64,000 nt of DNA, taken from Gammaproteobacteria bacterium (GTDB lineage Bacteria; Pseudomonadota; Gammaproteobacteria; Steroidobacterales; Foliamicaceae). Positions within the stretch are counted from its first letter, which is position 1, and each line of letters opens with the position of its first letter. The translations under genes were made by a program, and so were the position numbers. Below the pieces are notes generated by a model that was given only the letters and a program-made list of their open reading frames with translations, searched no databases and was not told the origin of the DNA. This document shows positions 17,673-25,454 of the stretch, piece by piece. The stretch is taken from the NCBI GenBank assembly GCA_009845905.1, contig VXYS01000004.1, positions 339,285-403,284 on the forward strand, in the 5' to 3' direction.

Positions 17673-17701
17673 TTTCCCCGCTCGGTAAAGGGAGGAGAGA
17701 C

Positions 17702-19657
17702 ATGAGAAGCGCGGCGATTGCGGGCCTGTGCCTGCTGCTGATGATTGGCTGTGCCGGGGAATCGACCGGTCCCGGCGCGCCTCCTTCCTCCGAAGACGAC
17801 GGCCTCGGTCAGTTGTCCGGCAAGGTTGAGGGAACCGTCGAAGGACTGCTTCCGGTCGTCTACGCCTACAACACCGACAAGGACCTCGCCTACACCGTGT
17901 TCGTCGTGGACGGCGAATACCGGGCCGTGAAGATGATCCCCGGCGGCTACGACGTGACGATACGCCGGGCGGTCGATCAGCTCGAGGGCTTCGATTCCCA
18001 GACGGTCAGCATCGAAATCGGGCCCGGCGATGCGGTCGAGCTCGATTTCTCGTTGACGGGCGTGGGCCCGGTGGTCGATTACGCGGGCGGCATGAACTAC
18101 CCCAACGCCGAGATCCTCCCCTACGACGAGGTTTATCCGCCGGGGCCGGGCCGCGACATCCTCGAGCGCGCCTGCCACGGCTGCCACACGATCCAGTTGT
18201 TCTCCTACAACGACGCCTCGCGCGCGTATCCCGGCTCGCGCGGACCGAAGACCCGGGAGGCGTGGGAAATGGTCGTGGACCGGATGTACGAGGCGCCCGC
18301 GTTCGGCCGCGCCGGCAAGGCGTCGCTGTTCGATCCGAAGTTCCTGCCGCCTGAGGACCGCGACATCCTGGTCGACTACCTGGCCGAGACCTTCCCCGCG
18401 GACCGGCCGCCGGTGGTGGTGCAGCTCACGCGCGAGCCCGAGCTGGACTACGAAGCGCTCAAGAAAGCGATGTTCGTCGAGTACATCTACCGCGAGTCCG
18501 ACGAATACGAGGTCTGGCCCTGGCCGCACCAGGTGGACTTCGACCTCGACGGCAACGTCTGGATCGCCTATACCGCCTGCTGCATCGTCAGGTTCGACCC
18601 GCGCACCGGCGAGCAGACGGCTTTCGAAGGGCACGGCGGCGGCCACGGCATCGTGGTGGACCAGACCGATGGTACGGTCTGGTATTCGGGCGACGTCGTG
18701 CGCCGCCTCGATCCGGCCACGGGCAAGGTGGACCATTGGGTGGCCCCCGACCCGATGCTGGGCAGCAACACCCAGATCTTCGACTCGAAAGGCAATCTCT
18801 GGCTCTCGCTGATCGCCGCGGGCGCGCTGGGGAAATGGGACCGGGCCACGGACTCCATCGTTTACTGGGAGGTCCCGGTGATGCGCAGCCGTCCGTACGG
18901 AATCATCGTCGATCACAAGGACAAGGTGTGGTTCTCCGACTACCACAACGGCGGCGTGTCGCGCTTCGATCCCGAAACCGAGGAGTTCCGCCACTACCCG
19001 GTGGTCGAGGACGACGCCACCACTTCGATACGCCGGCTGGGCGTCGATTCCAGGGGGATGATCTGGACGTCCACGTGGGGCAACCGGGCGTTCGACAATG
19101 CCATCCTTTATCGTCTCAATCCGGAAACGGGCGAGGTGTTCCGCCGCAGGATGGACGTTCCGTATGCGGCCTCCTATAACGCGGAGGCCGATCCCGACGA
19201 CAACATCTGGGCCGCCAACGACAACTACCTGTCGAAGTACGACCAGGAAGCCGACACGTTCACCCACTACCCCATCCCGACGCGTTCCGACTCGCTCAAG
19301 ACCACGATCACGCGCGACGGCGCGGTCTGGTTCATCTACCGTAACGCGGGCAGGTTCGCCGGATACGGCGGCGCCGTGTCGGTGCTGTATCCGGACAAGG
19401 ACGACATCCCCACGCTGGGCGCCTATCACTCCGAGGACAGCGCCGGCTACCAGCTGAGCGGCTACGACGGGCCGCCGGCGCCGCCGGTGCTGGGCGAGAA
19501 CCGCCCGGTCGCGCTGGGCGCGCAGAACATCGACGAGTACATCGACTTCGCGCTGGCCGCCGGCATCGTGGACGAAGAAGGCGCCGCCGAGTTACGCGCG
19601 ACTCAGCCCCGCCCGCCCAGCAAGGAAGTGCAAGAAAGCGTCGAACGCGCCGACTGA
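17702..19657 (+). CDS. Lipoprotein fusing a c-type cytochrome site to a Vgb-like beta-propeller
   Basis: A 651-residue exported protein. It opens with a lipoprotein signal (LLLMIGC, cysteine at residue 18), followed by a carboxypeptidase-regulatory-like beta-sandwich (about 40-120), a single CxxCH haem site in RACHGCHTIQ near residue 160, and a propeller of repeated DGNVWIAYT / DSKGNLWLSL / DHKDKVWFSD / DSRGMIWTST units like virginiamycin B lyase or SMP-30/NHL proteins. The ATG at 17702 follows GGGAGGAGAGA. It may act as a periplasmic oxidoreductase or lyase passing electrons through its haem, but the substrate is unknown. The frame is open upstream through moeA, which is only a shadow. Confidence 0.85.
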   Translation: MRSAAIAGLCLLLMIGCAGESTGPGAPPSSEDDGLGQLSGKVEGTVEGLLPVVYAYNTDKDLAYTVFVVDGEYRAVKMIPGGYDVTIRRAVDQLEGFDSQTVSIEIGPGDAVELDFSLTGVGPVVDYAGGMNYPNAEILPYDEVYPPGPGRDILERACHGCHTIQLFSYNDASRAYPGSRGPKTREAWEMVVDRMYEAPAFGRAGKASLFDPKFLPPEDRDILVDYLAETFPADRPPVVVQLTREPELDYEALKKAMFVEYIYRESDEYEVWPWPHQVDFDLDGNVWIAYTACCIVRFDPRTGEQTAFEGHGGGHGIVVDQTDGTVWYSGDVVRRLDPATGKVDHWVAPDPMLGSNTQIFDSKGNLWLSLIAAGALGKWDRATDSIVYWEVPVMRSRPYGIIVDHKDKVWFSDYHNGGVSRFDPETEEFRHYPVVEDDATTSIRRLGVDSRGMIWTSTWGNRAFDNAILYRLNPETGEVFRRRMDVPYAASYNAEADPDDNIWAANDNYLSKYDQEADTFTHYPIPTRSDSLKTTITRDGAVWFIYRNAGRFAGYGGAVSVLYPDKDDIPTLGAYHSEDSAGYQLSGYDGPPAPPVLGENRPVALGAQNIDEYIDFALAAGIVDEEGAAELRATQPRPPSKEVQESVERAD

Positions 19658-19728
19658 CCCTGGGAGCGAGGGCATGTCCCTCGCGGCGTCTCGCCTTCCA
19701 CGAGGGCGGGACGCCCTCGCCCCCAGGG
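19658..19728. repeat. Dispersed palindromic repeat, copy 3
   Basis: The ends CCCTGGGAGCGAGGGC and GCCCTCGCCCCCAGGG pair across the unit. It separates the converging propeller and aminotransferase genes and may serve as a bidirectional terminator-like hairpin. Confidence 0.9.
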
Positions 19729-19729
19729 A

Positions 19730-21064
19730 TTAGGAGAGGGAGTCGAGAACCTTCGCGAGTTTCTCCACGAGTTCGGCGATGTGCGACTCTTCCGCGATCA
19801 GCGCGGGACAGAGCGCGATCGTGTCGCCCGTCGTGCGCACCAGCAGGCCGTTGTCGAAGCAATGCCGGAACGCCTCCTGCGCGCGGGCCGTGGGCTTGTC
19901 CGGCACCGGCTCCAGCTCCACCGCGCCCAGCATCCCGAAATCGCGGATGTCGATCACGTAGGGCTTGCCTTTAAGCGCCTGAAGCGCGTCGCCCAGCAGC
20001 TTGCCGGTTTCTTTCCCGCGCTCGAACAGGCCCTGGTCCTGATACACGTCCAGCGCCGCGTGCGCGGCAGCCACCGCCAGCGGATGCCCCGAATACGTGT
20101 AGCCATGGGCGAACTCGATGAGCTGCTCGGGTCCGTGCATGAAATCGTCGTAGATGTCGCGCCGCACGAGCACCGCGCCCATCGGCACCGAACCGCTGGT
20201 CAGGCCCTTGGCGAGCGTGATGATGTCGGGCGTCACGCCGAAAGTCTGCGAAGCGAACGCCTCGCCGGTGCGCCCGAAGCCCGTGATGACCTCGTCGAAG
20301 ATCAGCAGCAGTCCGTGCTCGTCGCAGATCTCGCGAATCCGTTCCAGGTAGCCCTTCGGCGGGACCAGAACGCCGCCTGAACAGGCGATCGGCTCAACGA
20401 TCACCGCTGCGATGGTCGAGGCGTCGTGCAGCGCCACGATCTCCTCAAGTTCGTCGGCCAGGTGGGCGCCCCACTCCGGCTGTCCGCGGCTGTAGGCCTG
20501 GCGCTCGAGATCCTGCGTGTGCCCAAGGTGGTCTACGCCCGCCAGCATCGCTCCGAACAGCTTGCGGTTCGACGAAATTCCGCCCACCGAAATGCCGCCG
20601 AATCCCACGCCGTGATAGCCCTTCTGGCGCCCGATCAGCCGCACCCGCTGCCCTTCGCCGCGCACCCGGTGCCAGCCGAGCGCGATCTTCAGCGCCGTAT
20701 CGACCGATTCGGAGCCGGAATTGGTGAAGAACACGCTCGACAGGCCCTCGGGCGCCATCGCGGCCAGCCGGTTGGCCAGCTCGAAGGTGCGCGGATAGCC
20801 CATCTGAAACGCGGTGTAGTAATCCAGCTTCGCCGCCTGTTCCTGGATCGCGGCCACGATGTGCGGATTGCAGTGACCCGCATTGCAGCACCACATGCCC
20901 GACACGCCGTCGAGCATCTGCTCGCCCTCGTGCGTCGTGTAATACATGCCCTCGGCGTCCACCACGAAACGCGGGTCGCGCTTGAACTGCCGGTTGGCCG
21001 TGAACGGCATCCAGTACGCCTGCAAATCCGGCAGGCCCGTCATCACACTCTTGCTCGTATCCAT
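19730..21064 (-). CDS. Class III PLP-dependent aminotransferase (omega-amino acid:pyruvate type)
   Basis: A 444-residue fold-type I aminotransferase. It starts MDTSKSVMTGLPDLQAYWMP, then SGMWCCNAGHCNP, the SGSESVDTALKIA cofactor region, YHGVGFGG, IFDEVITGFGRTG (the aspartate that holds the pyridine nitrogen) and TLAKGLTSG (the Schiff-base lysine). The YWMPFTANRQFK opening is typical of beta-alanine or omega-amino acid:pyruvate transaminases. I start at 21064. A longer frame to 21172 exists, but its 36 extra residues are encoded largely by repeat DNA and have no place in the family. It is likely catabolic. Confidence 0.93.
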   Translation of the reverse strand: MDTSKSVMTGLPDLQAYWMPFTANRQFKRDPRFVVDAEGMYYTTHEGEQMLDGVSGMWCCNAGHCNPHIVAAIQEQAAKLDYYTAFQMGYPRTFELANRLAAMAPEGLSSVFFTNSGSESVDTALKIALGWHRVRGEGQRVRLIGRQKGYHGVGFGGISVGGISSNRKLFGAMLAGVDHLGHTQDLERQAYSRGQPEWGAHLADELEEIVALHDASTIAAVIVEPIACSGGVLVPPKGYLERIREICDEHGLLLIFDEVITGFGRTGEAFASQTFGVTPDIITLAKGLTSGSVPMGAVLVRRDIYDDFMHGPEQLIEFAHGYTYSGHPLAVAAAHAALDVYQDQGLFERGKETGKLLGDALQALKGKPYVIDIRDFGMLGAVELEPVPDKPTARAQEAFRHCFDNGLLVRTTGDTIALCPALIAEESHIAELVEKLAKVLDSLS

Positions 21065-21102
21065 GCCCCGGTACCCTACCAGCCCAAGCCCCCCGCGCCC
21101 AC

Positions 21103-21130
21103 CCCCTGGGAGCGAGGGCGTCTCGCCCTC
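21103..21130. repeat. Dispersed palindromic repeat, copy 4 (short)
   Basis: A single half-unit, CCCTGGGAGCGAGGGCG followed by TCTCGCCCTC, located upstream of the aminotransferase start. If the longer aminotransferase frame were used, it would encode part of its N-terminus. Confidence 0.85.
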
Positions 21131-21195
21131 TTTCCGCTTTACAAGAGAACCGCTGTGGTAGGGTGGGAGCAAATCATGACAACGGGTGACGCTCG

Positions 21196-22554
21196 ATGAA
21201 ACTCGCGCTGTGGGCGTTTGTCATCGTGCTAGGCGCACTGCTGGTCCTGGGTTACACGGGAATTGCCCGGCTCGAGACCCAGCCGGGGGAAACCGCAACG
21301 TTTCCGCTACCGGAAAGCATCACTCAGAAAAACGTTTGCCGCGAAGACAGCTTCCGGCGCCATTGCTGGACGGAAGTTGTAAATCGGCCGGGGTGTTACA
21401 CATGGGTCTACGTGGATTCGCCGGACCAGGAATTCTATTGGTCCGGCGAATGCCCCAATGGCCTGACGGAAGGACGGGGCGTTTTGGAATCGCGTTCGCA
21501 CCTCGATTTGTCCGTTTTCGTCCTCTCGCTGCTCGACGGCAGGCACGAAGGAACGCTAGCCAGGGGCAAGCGGCAGGGCGATTGGTACTCCCGGTACTTA
21601 GGCGGCAGGGAGGCGGAGCAGCCGTATTTATACGGGTATCGGCATGGAATCCGCTGGGTCGGCCACAGGAACAGAGAATTCGACGAAATTCCCTACATCC
21701 TGGGCCGGCAAAGCGATGCCCCGATCCGGTACGGACCGGATGGCGAAAGAATCATCCCTCCGTGGGAGCAGCGCTACGACGAGGATTGGCCGTACCACGA
21801 AGGGTACCGGCATGGCTTCCGGCTTGTGCCGGGCACTGACGGAGAAACCCGAAAGGAGTTGTTTGTCGAGAACAGCAAAGTCGTCGCCTGGGGGCCCGCC
21901 GAATCGGATGAAGAACCGGTCGACCGGCCGTTTCCCGACGGCGGGCTGACGGGACGCTACAGGCTGCGCCTTGCGGCCGGGAGTGACGCAAGCAAGCACT
22001 ACTTTGATGGGATCGAAGCCGAAGGGCAATTCGCCCACGGAGTCATGCAGGGAGAATGGACCTTCCGCGATCCCGGCGGAACGGTCCGCAGCGGGCGTTA
22101 CCAAGACAACCGCCCGACAGGAGAATGGGTCGAGATCGACCACGGCAGGAGCTCCGCGCAGGGAACCTATCTGGGCCAATACAAGCACGGCGACTGGGTG
22201 GTTCGATACGACGATGGCGCCGTGCACGAAGGCCCCTACGAGGGCGGCGTTCGTAACGGCAAATGGATGATGAAGGAAGCCGACGGGCGCGTGGTGGAAG
22301 GCGACTACCGCGGCGACAGACCGAACGGCGAATGGATCTACCGTTATCCGGACGGGAAGATCGAGACAGTATCCCTGCTGGGCGGCATCAGGCACGGAAA
22401 ATGGACCACCACGCTGCCGGACGGCACCGGGAGTGAGGGCTTCTACCGGGAAGGAAACAAGTTCGGGGATTGGGTCGTGCGCAGACCGGATGGAACCGTT
22501 ATAGAGGAATTCTGGGAAAACGGCGCGCTCGTCGAGACCGCATCCCTCAATTAG
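21196..22554 (+). CDS. Membrane-anchored MORN-repeat protein
   Basis: A 452-residue protein with one N-terminal membrane helix or signal anchor (residues about 3-24, LALWAFVIVLGALLVLGY). From about residue 250 there are six or more 23-residue units of the GEWxxRxxDGxxxxGxYxxxRPxG type, which are MORN or YwqK-like repeats. Earlier repeats are degenerate. Such repeats form elongated beta-sheets and often mediate lipid or protein contact in the envelope. No enzymatic domain is seen. The gene stands alone between the aminotransferase and the ParDE pair. Confidence 0.8.
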   Translation: MKLALWAFVIVLGALLVLGYTGIARLETQPGETATFPLPESITQKNVCREDSFRRHCWTEVVNRPGCYTWVYVDSPDQEFYWSGECPNGLTEGRGVLESRSHLDLSVFVLSLLDGRHEGTLARGKRQGDWYSRYLGGREAEQPYLYGYRHGIRWVGHRNREFDEIPYILGRQSDAPIRYGPDGERIIPPWEQRYDEDWPYHEGYRHGFRLVPGTDGETRKELFVENSKVVAWGPAESDEEPVDRPFPDGGLTGRYRLRLAAGSDASKHYFDGIEAEGQFAHGVMQGEWTFRDPGGTVRSGRYQDNRPTGEWVEIDHGRSSAQGTYLGQYKHGDWVVRYDDGAVHEGPYEGGVRNGKWMMKEADGRVVEGDYRGDRPNGEWIYRYPDGKIETVSLLGGIRHGKWTTTLPDGTGSEGFYREGNKFGDWVVRRPDGTVIEEFWENGALVETASLN

Positions 22555-22638
22555 CCTGCGTGATTCCCGATAAACCGATGAATCAACCGGCCGATCAAAA
22601 ACTCGAAGAATTGCCGGATTAGGACTTCTGGAGGAAAG

Positions 22639-22953
22639 CTATTTGGGAAAGTCCTCCTGGAAACGGCCGAACTGGTGCATGCGTTCGTGCAGCACCGTGA
22701 CGATACCGACATCTCCGTTGGTCAGCCACTTCCAATACACGAAGTGCTTCTTGTAGCGGAAGAAATAGCCGTCCACGCCGAATTCCGCCGGAATCGGGCG
22801 TGACATGACGCCACCTCCTGCGATCTTATCGAAGGCATTGAAAAGACCGGTGATGTAGGCATCTGCCTGCGCTTCTCCCCAATGCTCATTGGAGTATCGG
22901 TAGATTTCGTCGATGCGGAGTGCGGCCGATCCCTGGACGCGTGCCGCAGTCAT
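22639..22953 (-). CDS. ParE/RelE superfamily toxin
   Basis: A 104-residue protein with the ParE fold pattern: ALRIDEIYRYSNEHWGEAQADAYI at the N-terminus, then the strand-rich GYFFRYKKHFVYWKW and the C-terminal VGIVTVLHERMHQ. ParE-type toxins usually poison DNA gyrase, while RelE relatives cut mRNA; which applies here is not settled by sequence. Its start overlaps the antitoxin stop by four bases, the usual antitoxin-first order of parDE operons. Confidence 0.9.
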   Translation of the reverse strand: MTAARVQGSAALRIDEIYRYSNEHWGEAQADAYITGLFNAFDKIAGGGVMSRPIPAEFGVDGYFFRYKKHFVYWKWLTNGDVGIVTVLHERMHQFGRFQEDFPK

Positions 22954-23216
22954 CGCTCAGCCTGACCCTTGTTCCTGGCAATAACGTCCGAGGCGGAAAG
23001 GGGATGATAAGAGTCATCCGGAGCAGCAAATGCGCGGGTCAGCTCAGCCTTCAATCGCTCAAAGGCCTCGCGTTCCGACCGCTCCTTGTCGCGCCGGATC
23101 AGATCGCGCACATACTCGCTTACGTTTTCGTACGAGCCGCTGTCCCCGACATTTGCCGACACAAAGTCGCGAAGCGCGCCGCTCAGCCGAACCGTCATTG
23201 TTGTCGTGCGTGGCAT
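22950..23216 (-). CDS. ParD-like ribbon-helix-helix antitoxin
   Basis: An 88-residue antitoxin. Residues about 5-45 (TMTVRLSGALRDFVSANV, then SYENVSEYVRDLIRRDKE) form the ribbon-helix-helix DNA-binding fold typical of ParD. The charged C-terminal half should wrap the toxin. It lies upstream of and overlaps the toxin gene. A large inverted repeat at 23232-23270, just before its ATG, is the likely autoregulatory operator. Confidence 0.9.
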   Translation of the reverse strand: MPRTTTMTVRLSGALRDFVSANVGDSGSYENVSEYVRDLIRRDKERSEREAFERLKAELTRAFAAPDDSYHPLSASDVIARNKGQAER

Positions 23217-23231
23217 AGGCCTTTTCCGAAA

Positions 23232-23270
23232 GTAAGCGTATGCAATATAACTAATATTGAATACACTTAC
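23232..23270. promoter_or_regulatory. Inverted-repeat operator upstream of parDE
   Basis: GTAAGCGTATGCAATAT (23232-23248) and ATATTGAATACACTTAC (23254-23270) match at 15 of 17 positions as inverted repeats around AACTA. It lies 16-54 bases before the parD start, in the divergent space shared with the DUF488 gene, as expected for ribbon-helix-helix autoregulation. Confidence 0.75.
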
Positions 23271-23306
23271 AACCGTAAAGTTGCTTGCCGCTATAGTGAA
23301 AAAATA

Positions 23307-23966
23307 ATGACTACAGAAGCGGTGCGATCAGGGGGGATTTTTACGGTAGGTCATTCGGCGCATGAAGCGGCGCGGTTCGTGGACTTGCTTGATATGCACG
23401 ACATAGAGGCCGTGGCGGATGTGCGGTCGATGCCCTACAGCCGGCGGAATCCGCAATTCAATCGGGAAACGCTGAAAGAGTCGCTGAAGGCAAGCGGAAT
23501 TGCGTACGTGTTTCTCGGCAAGGAACTAGGCGCCAGAAGTAACGATCCGGACTGCTATGAGAACGGGCGCGTCCAGTTCCGGAAACTGGCCGCGACCAGC
23601 CTTTTCCGGTCCGGCATCAAGCGCGTGCTGGACGGAAGCGAGCAGATGCGCATTGCGCTGATGTGCGCGGAAAAGGACCCTCTCAACTGCCACCGAACCA
23701 TATTGGTCACCCGCGAGCTGGTCGCCTTGGGCAAGAAAGTCAATCACATTCTGGCCGATGGAGAAGTCGAGACGCACGATGCCGCGATGAACCGGTTGTG
23801 CAAGCAACTGAACATCGGGAAAGACCTTCTGCGCACTCCCGAGGAACTGGAGAACGACGCATACGCTGCATGGGAAGCGAAGATCGCCTACGCCAACCCT
23901 AAAGCGCGCGCGCGAGGGCGTCCCGCCCTCCCCTGGGAAAGAGGGCGTCCCGCCCTCCCCACCTGA
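23307..23966 (+). CDS. DUF488 domain protein with a repeat-derived C-terminus
   Basis: A 219-residue DUF488 protein. The family signature is clear: GIFTVGHSAHEAARFVDLL at the start, VADVRSMPYSRRNPQFN, YVFLGKELGAR and LMCAEKDPLNCHRTIL. DUF488 proteins are uncharacterised, with a conserved cysteine/histidine C-terminal motif. The last 18 or so residues (RGRPALPWERGRPALPT) are encoded by two half-units of the dispersed palindromic repeat, so the natural end of the protein has probably been replaced. The ATG at 23307 is preferred over the open frame back to 22920, which runs through antisense parD. Confidence 0.88.
   Translation: MTTEAVRSGGIFTVGHSAHEAARFVDLLDMHDIEAVADVRSMPYSRRNPQFNRETLKESLKASGIAYVFLGKELGARSNDPDCYENGRVQFRKLAATSLFRSGIKRVLDGSEQMRIALMCAEKDPLNCHRTILVTRELVALGKKVNHILADGEVETHDAAMNRLCKQLNIGKDLLRTPEELENDAYAAWEAKIAYANPKARARGRPALPWERGRPALPT
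23912..23959. repeat. Dispersed palindromic repeat, copy 5 (two half-units, inside the DUF488 coding end)
   Basis: GAGGGCGTCCCGCCCTC occurs twice with CCCTGGGAAA between. Both copies lie within the 3' end of the DUF488 reading frame. Confidence 0.9.
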
Positions 23967-23999
23967 TCTAAAATCTCCGTAGCAACGGAGCGCACAACG

Positions 24000-24524
24000 T
24001 TGGGTGAGAAATCGGACAATTTCCTGCCGCTGAACATCGCCGTACTGACGATTTCGGACAGCCGGACGCTGGAGACGGACGACTCGGGTGCGCTGCTGGC
24101 GGAGCGCATCGCCGGCGCCGGCCACAAGCTGCACGAGCGGCTGCTGGAACCCGACCACCGGTACCGGATACGCGCGGTCGTGTCGCAGTGGATCGCCGAT
24201 GAAGGCGTCGACGCGATCATAACCACCGGCGGCACGGGGCTGACCGGACGCGACGGCACGCCCGAGGCGGTCGAACCGCTGCTCGACAAGCAGATCGAGG
24301 GCTTCGGCGAGATGTTCCGCGTGCTGTCGTACGAGGACATCGGCACGTCCACGCTGCAGTCGCGCTGCCTGGCGGGGCTGGCCAACGGCACCTTCGTGTT
24401 CTGCCTGCCCGGCTCGCGCAACGCCGTCGCCACCGGCTGGGACAAGCTGATCGAGGCGCAACTCGACACCCGCACCCGCCCCTGCAACCTGGCCGAACTC
24501 AGGCCACGCTTACGAGAAACGTAA
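24000..24524 (+). CDS. moaB: MoaB/Mog family molybdopterin adenylyltransferase
   Basis: A 174-residue MoaB-type protein. It shows NIAVLTISDSRTLETDDSG near the N-terminus and the molybdopterin-binding loop TTGGTGLTGRDGTPEAV. It activates molybdopterin by adenylylation before MoeA inserts molybdate. The start is a TTG at 24000 preceded by CGGAGC; no in-frame ATG lies nearby. Its TAA overlaps the ATG of the gloB gene by one base, so the two are translated together. Confidence 0.93.
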   Translation: MGEKSDNFLPLNIAVLTISDSRTLETDDSGALLAERIAGAGHKLHERLLEPDHRYRIRAVVSQWIADEGVDAIITTGGTGLTGRDGTPEAVEPLLDKQIEGFGEMFRVLSYEDIGTSTLQSRCLAGLANGTFVFCLPGSRNAVATGWDKLIEAQLDTRTRPCNLAELRPRLRET

Positions 24525-25294
24525 TGGCGCTTTTGCAGATCCACCAGTTCCCCTGCCTGTCGGACAACTACGGGTTCCTGATCCACGAGCGCCTGTCGGG
24601 CCTGACCGCCACGATCGACACGCCCGACGCCAAGGTCATCCAGCGCGAGCTCAAGCGCAAGGGCTGGCGCCTCACGCACATCCTCAACACCCACCACCAT
24701 CCCGACCACGCCGGCGGCAACCTGTGGCTGAAGGAACGCACCGGCTGCATCATCGTCGGCCCCAGCGCCGACGCCGCGCGCATCCCGGGCATCGACCTCC
24801 AGGTCGGCGACGGCGAAACACTCGAATTCGGCAATGCCGCAGCCCTCGTTTACGACACTCCCGGCCACACCAGCGGTCACATCGTCTATTACTTCCCCGA
24901 CGAGGACGTGGCCTTCGTCGGCGACACCCTGTTCGCCATGGGCTGCGGGCGGCTGTTCGAAGGCTCGCCGGAACAGATGTGGGACTCGCTGCAGAAGCTG
25001 ATGAGCTGGCCAGGCCGCACGCGAATCTACTGCGCGCACGAATACACGCGCACCAACGGCCGCTTCGCGCTGACCGTGGACCCGGACAACGAGGCGCTGA
25101 TCAAGCGCATGGAGGAAGTGGCGCGCCTGCGCGAGGACGGAAAACCGACCGTTCCAACGACCATGTACCAGGAGAAACGCACCAACCCCTTCCTGCGGCC
25201 GGACAGCCAGGGCATCCGCGTGCAACTCGGCATGGAAGACGCAGACGACGTCGAAGTTTTCGCCGAAGTCCGCCGCCGCAAGGACCACTTCTAG
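24524..25294 (+). CDS. gloB: Hydroxyacylglutathione hydrolase (glyoxalase II)
   Basis: A 256-residue metallo-beta-lactamase-fold enzyme with the zinc motif THHHPDHAGG, further ligands in DTPGHTSGHI, VGDTLFAMGCG and CAHEYT, and the C-terminal EKRTNPFLR that binds glutathione in GloB. It hydrolyses S-lactoylglutathione to lactate and glutathione in methylglyoxal detoxification. Length matches the family. It is coupled to the moaB stop by one base. Confidence 0.95.
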   Translation: MALLQIHQFPCLSDNYGFLIHERLSGLTATIDTPDAKVIQRELKRKGWRLTHILNTHHHPDHAGGNLWLKERTGCIIVGPSADAARIPGIDLQVGDGETLEFGNAAALVYDTPGHTSGHIVYYFPDEDVAFVGDTLFAMGCGRLFEGSPEQMWDSLQKLMSWPGRTRIYCAHEYTRTNGRFALTVDPDNEALIKRMEEVARLREDGKPTVPTTMYQEKRTNPFLRPDSQGIRVQLGMEDADDVEVFAEVRRRKDHF

Positions 25295-25295
25295 T

Positions 25296-25364
25296 CCTGG
25301 GAGCGAGGGCGTCCCGCCCTCACCGAAGGCGAGACGCCGCGAGGGACGTGCCCTCGCTCCCGGA
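25296..25364. repeat. Dispersed palindromic repeat, copy 6
   Basis: CCTGGGAGCGAGGGCGTCCC at the left pairs with GGGACGTGCCCTCGCTCCCG at the right. It immediately follows the gloB stop. Confidence 0.9.
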
Positions 25365-25373
25365 GATAGCCGC

Positions 25374-25454
25374 TGAATCGGATGGAATCGGGTGGACAAA
25401 CGGATGTAAACGTGGCATCCTGAAAATGGATGAAATTGGATGGATAAATGGATG
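25374..25454. promoter_or_regulatory. Two imperfect direct repeats built from GGATG units, overlapping the fic start
   Basis: A 25-bp block at 25382-25406 recurs at 25430-25454 with 20 of 25 identical bases; all five differences are transitions. Each block holds GGATG-like words about one helical turn apart. The second block contains the fic ATG. The arrangement suggests operator sites for the winged-helix domain of the Fic protein. Confidence 0.5.

Noticed and set aside
16520..17701. Long open frame upstream of the propeller lipoprotein
   Set aside because: It is a high-GC shadow of moeA; the lipoprotein signal and ribosome-binding site fix the start at 17702.
21065..21172. 36-residue N-terminal extension of the aminotransferase
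   Set aside because: It is encoded mostly by a dispersed repeat and flanking DNA, and the family starts at the ATG at 21064.
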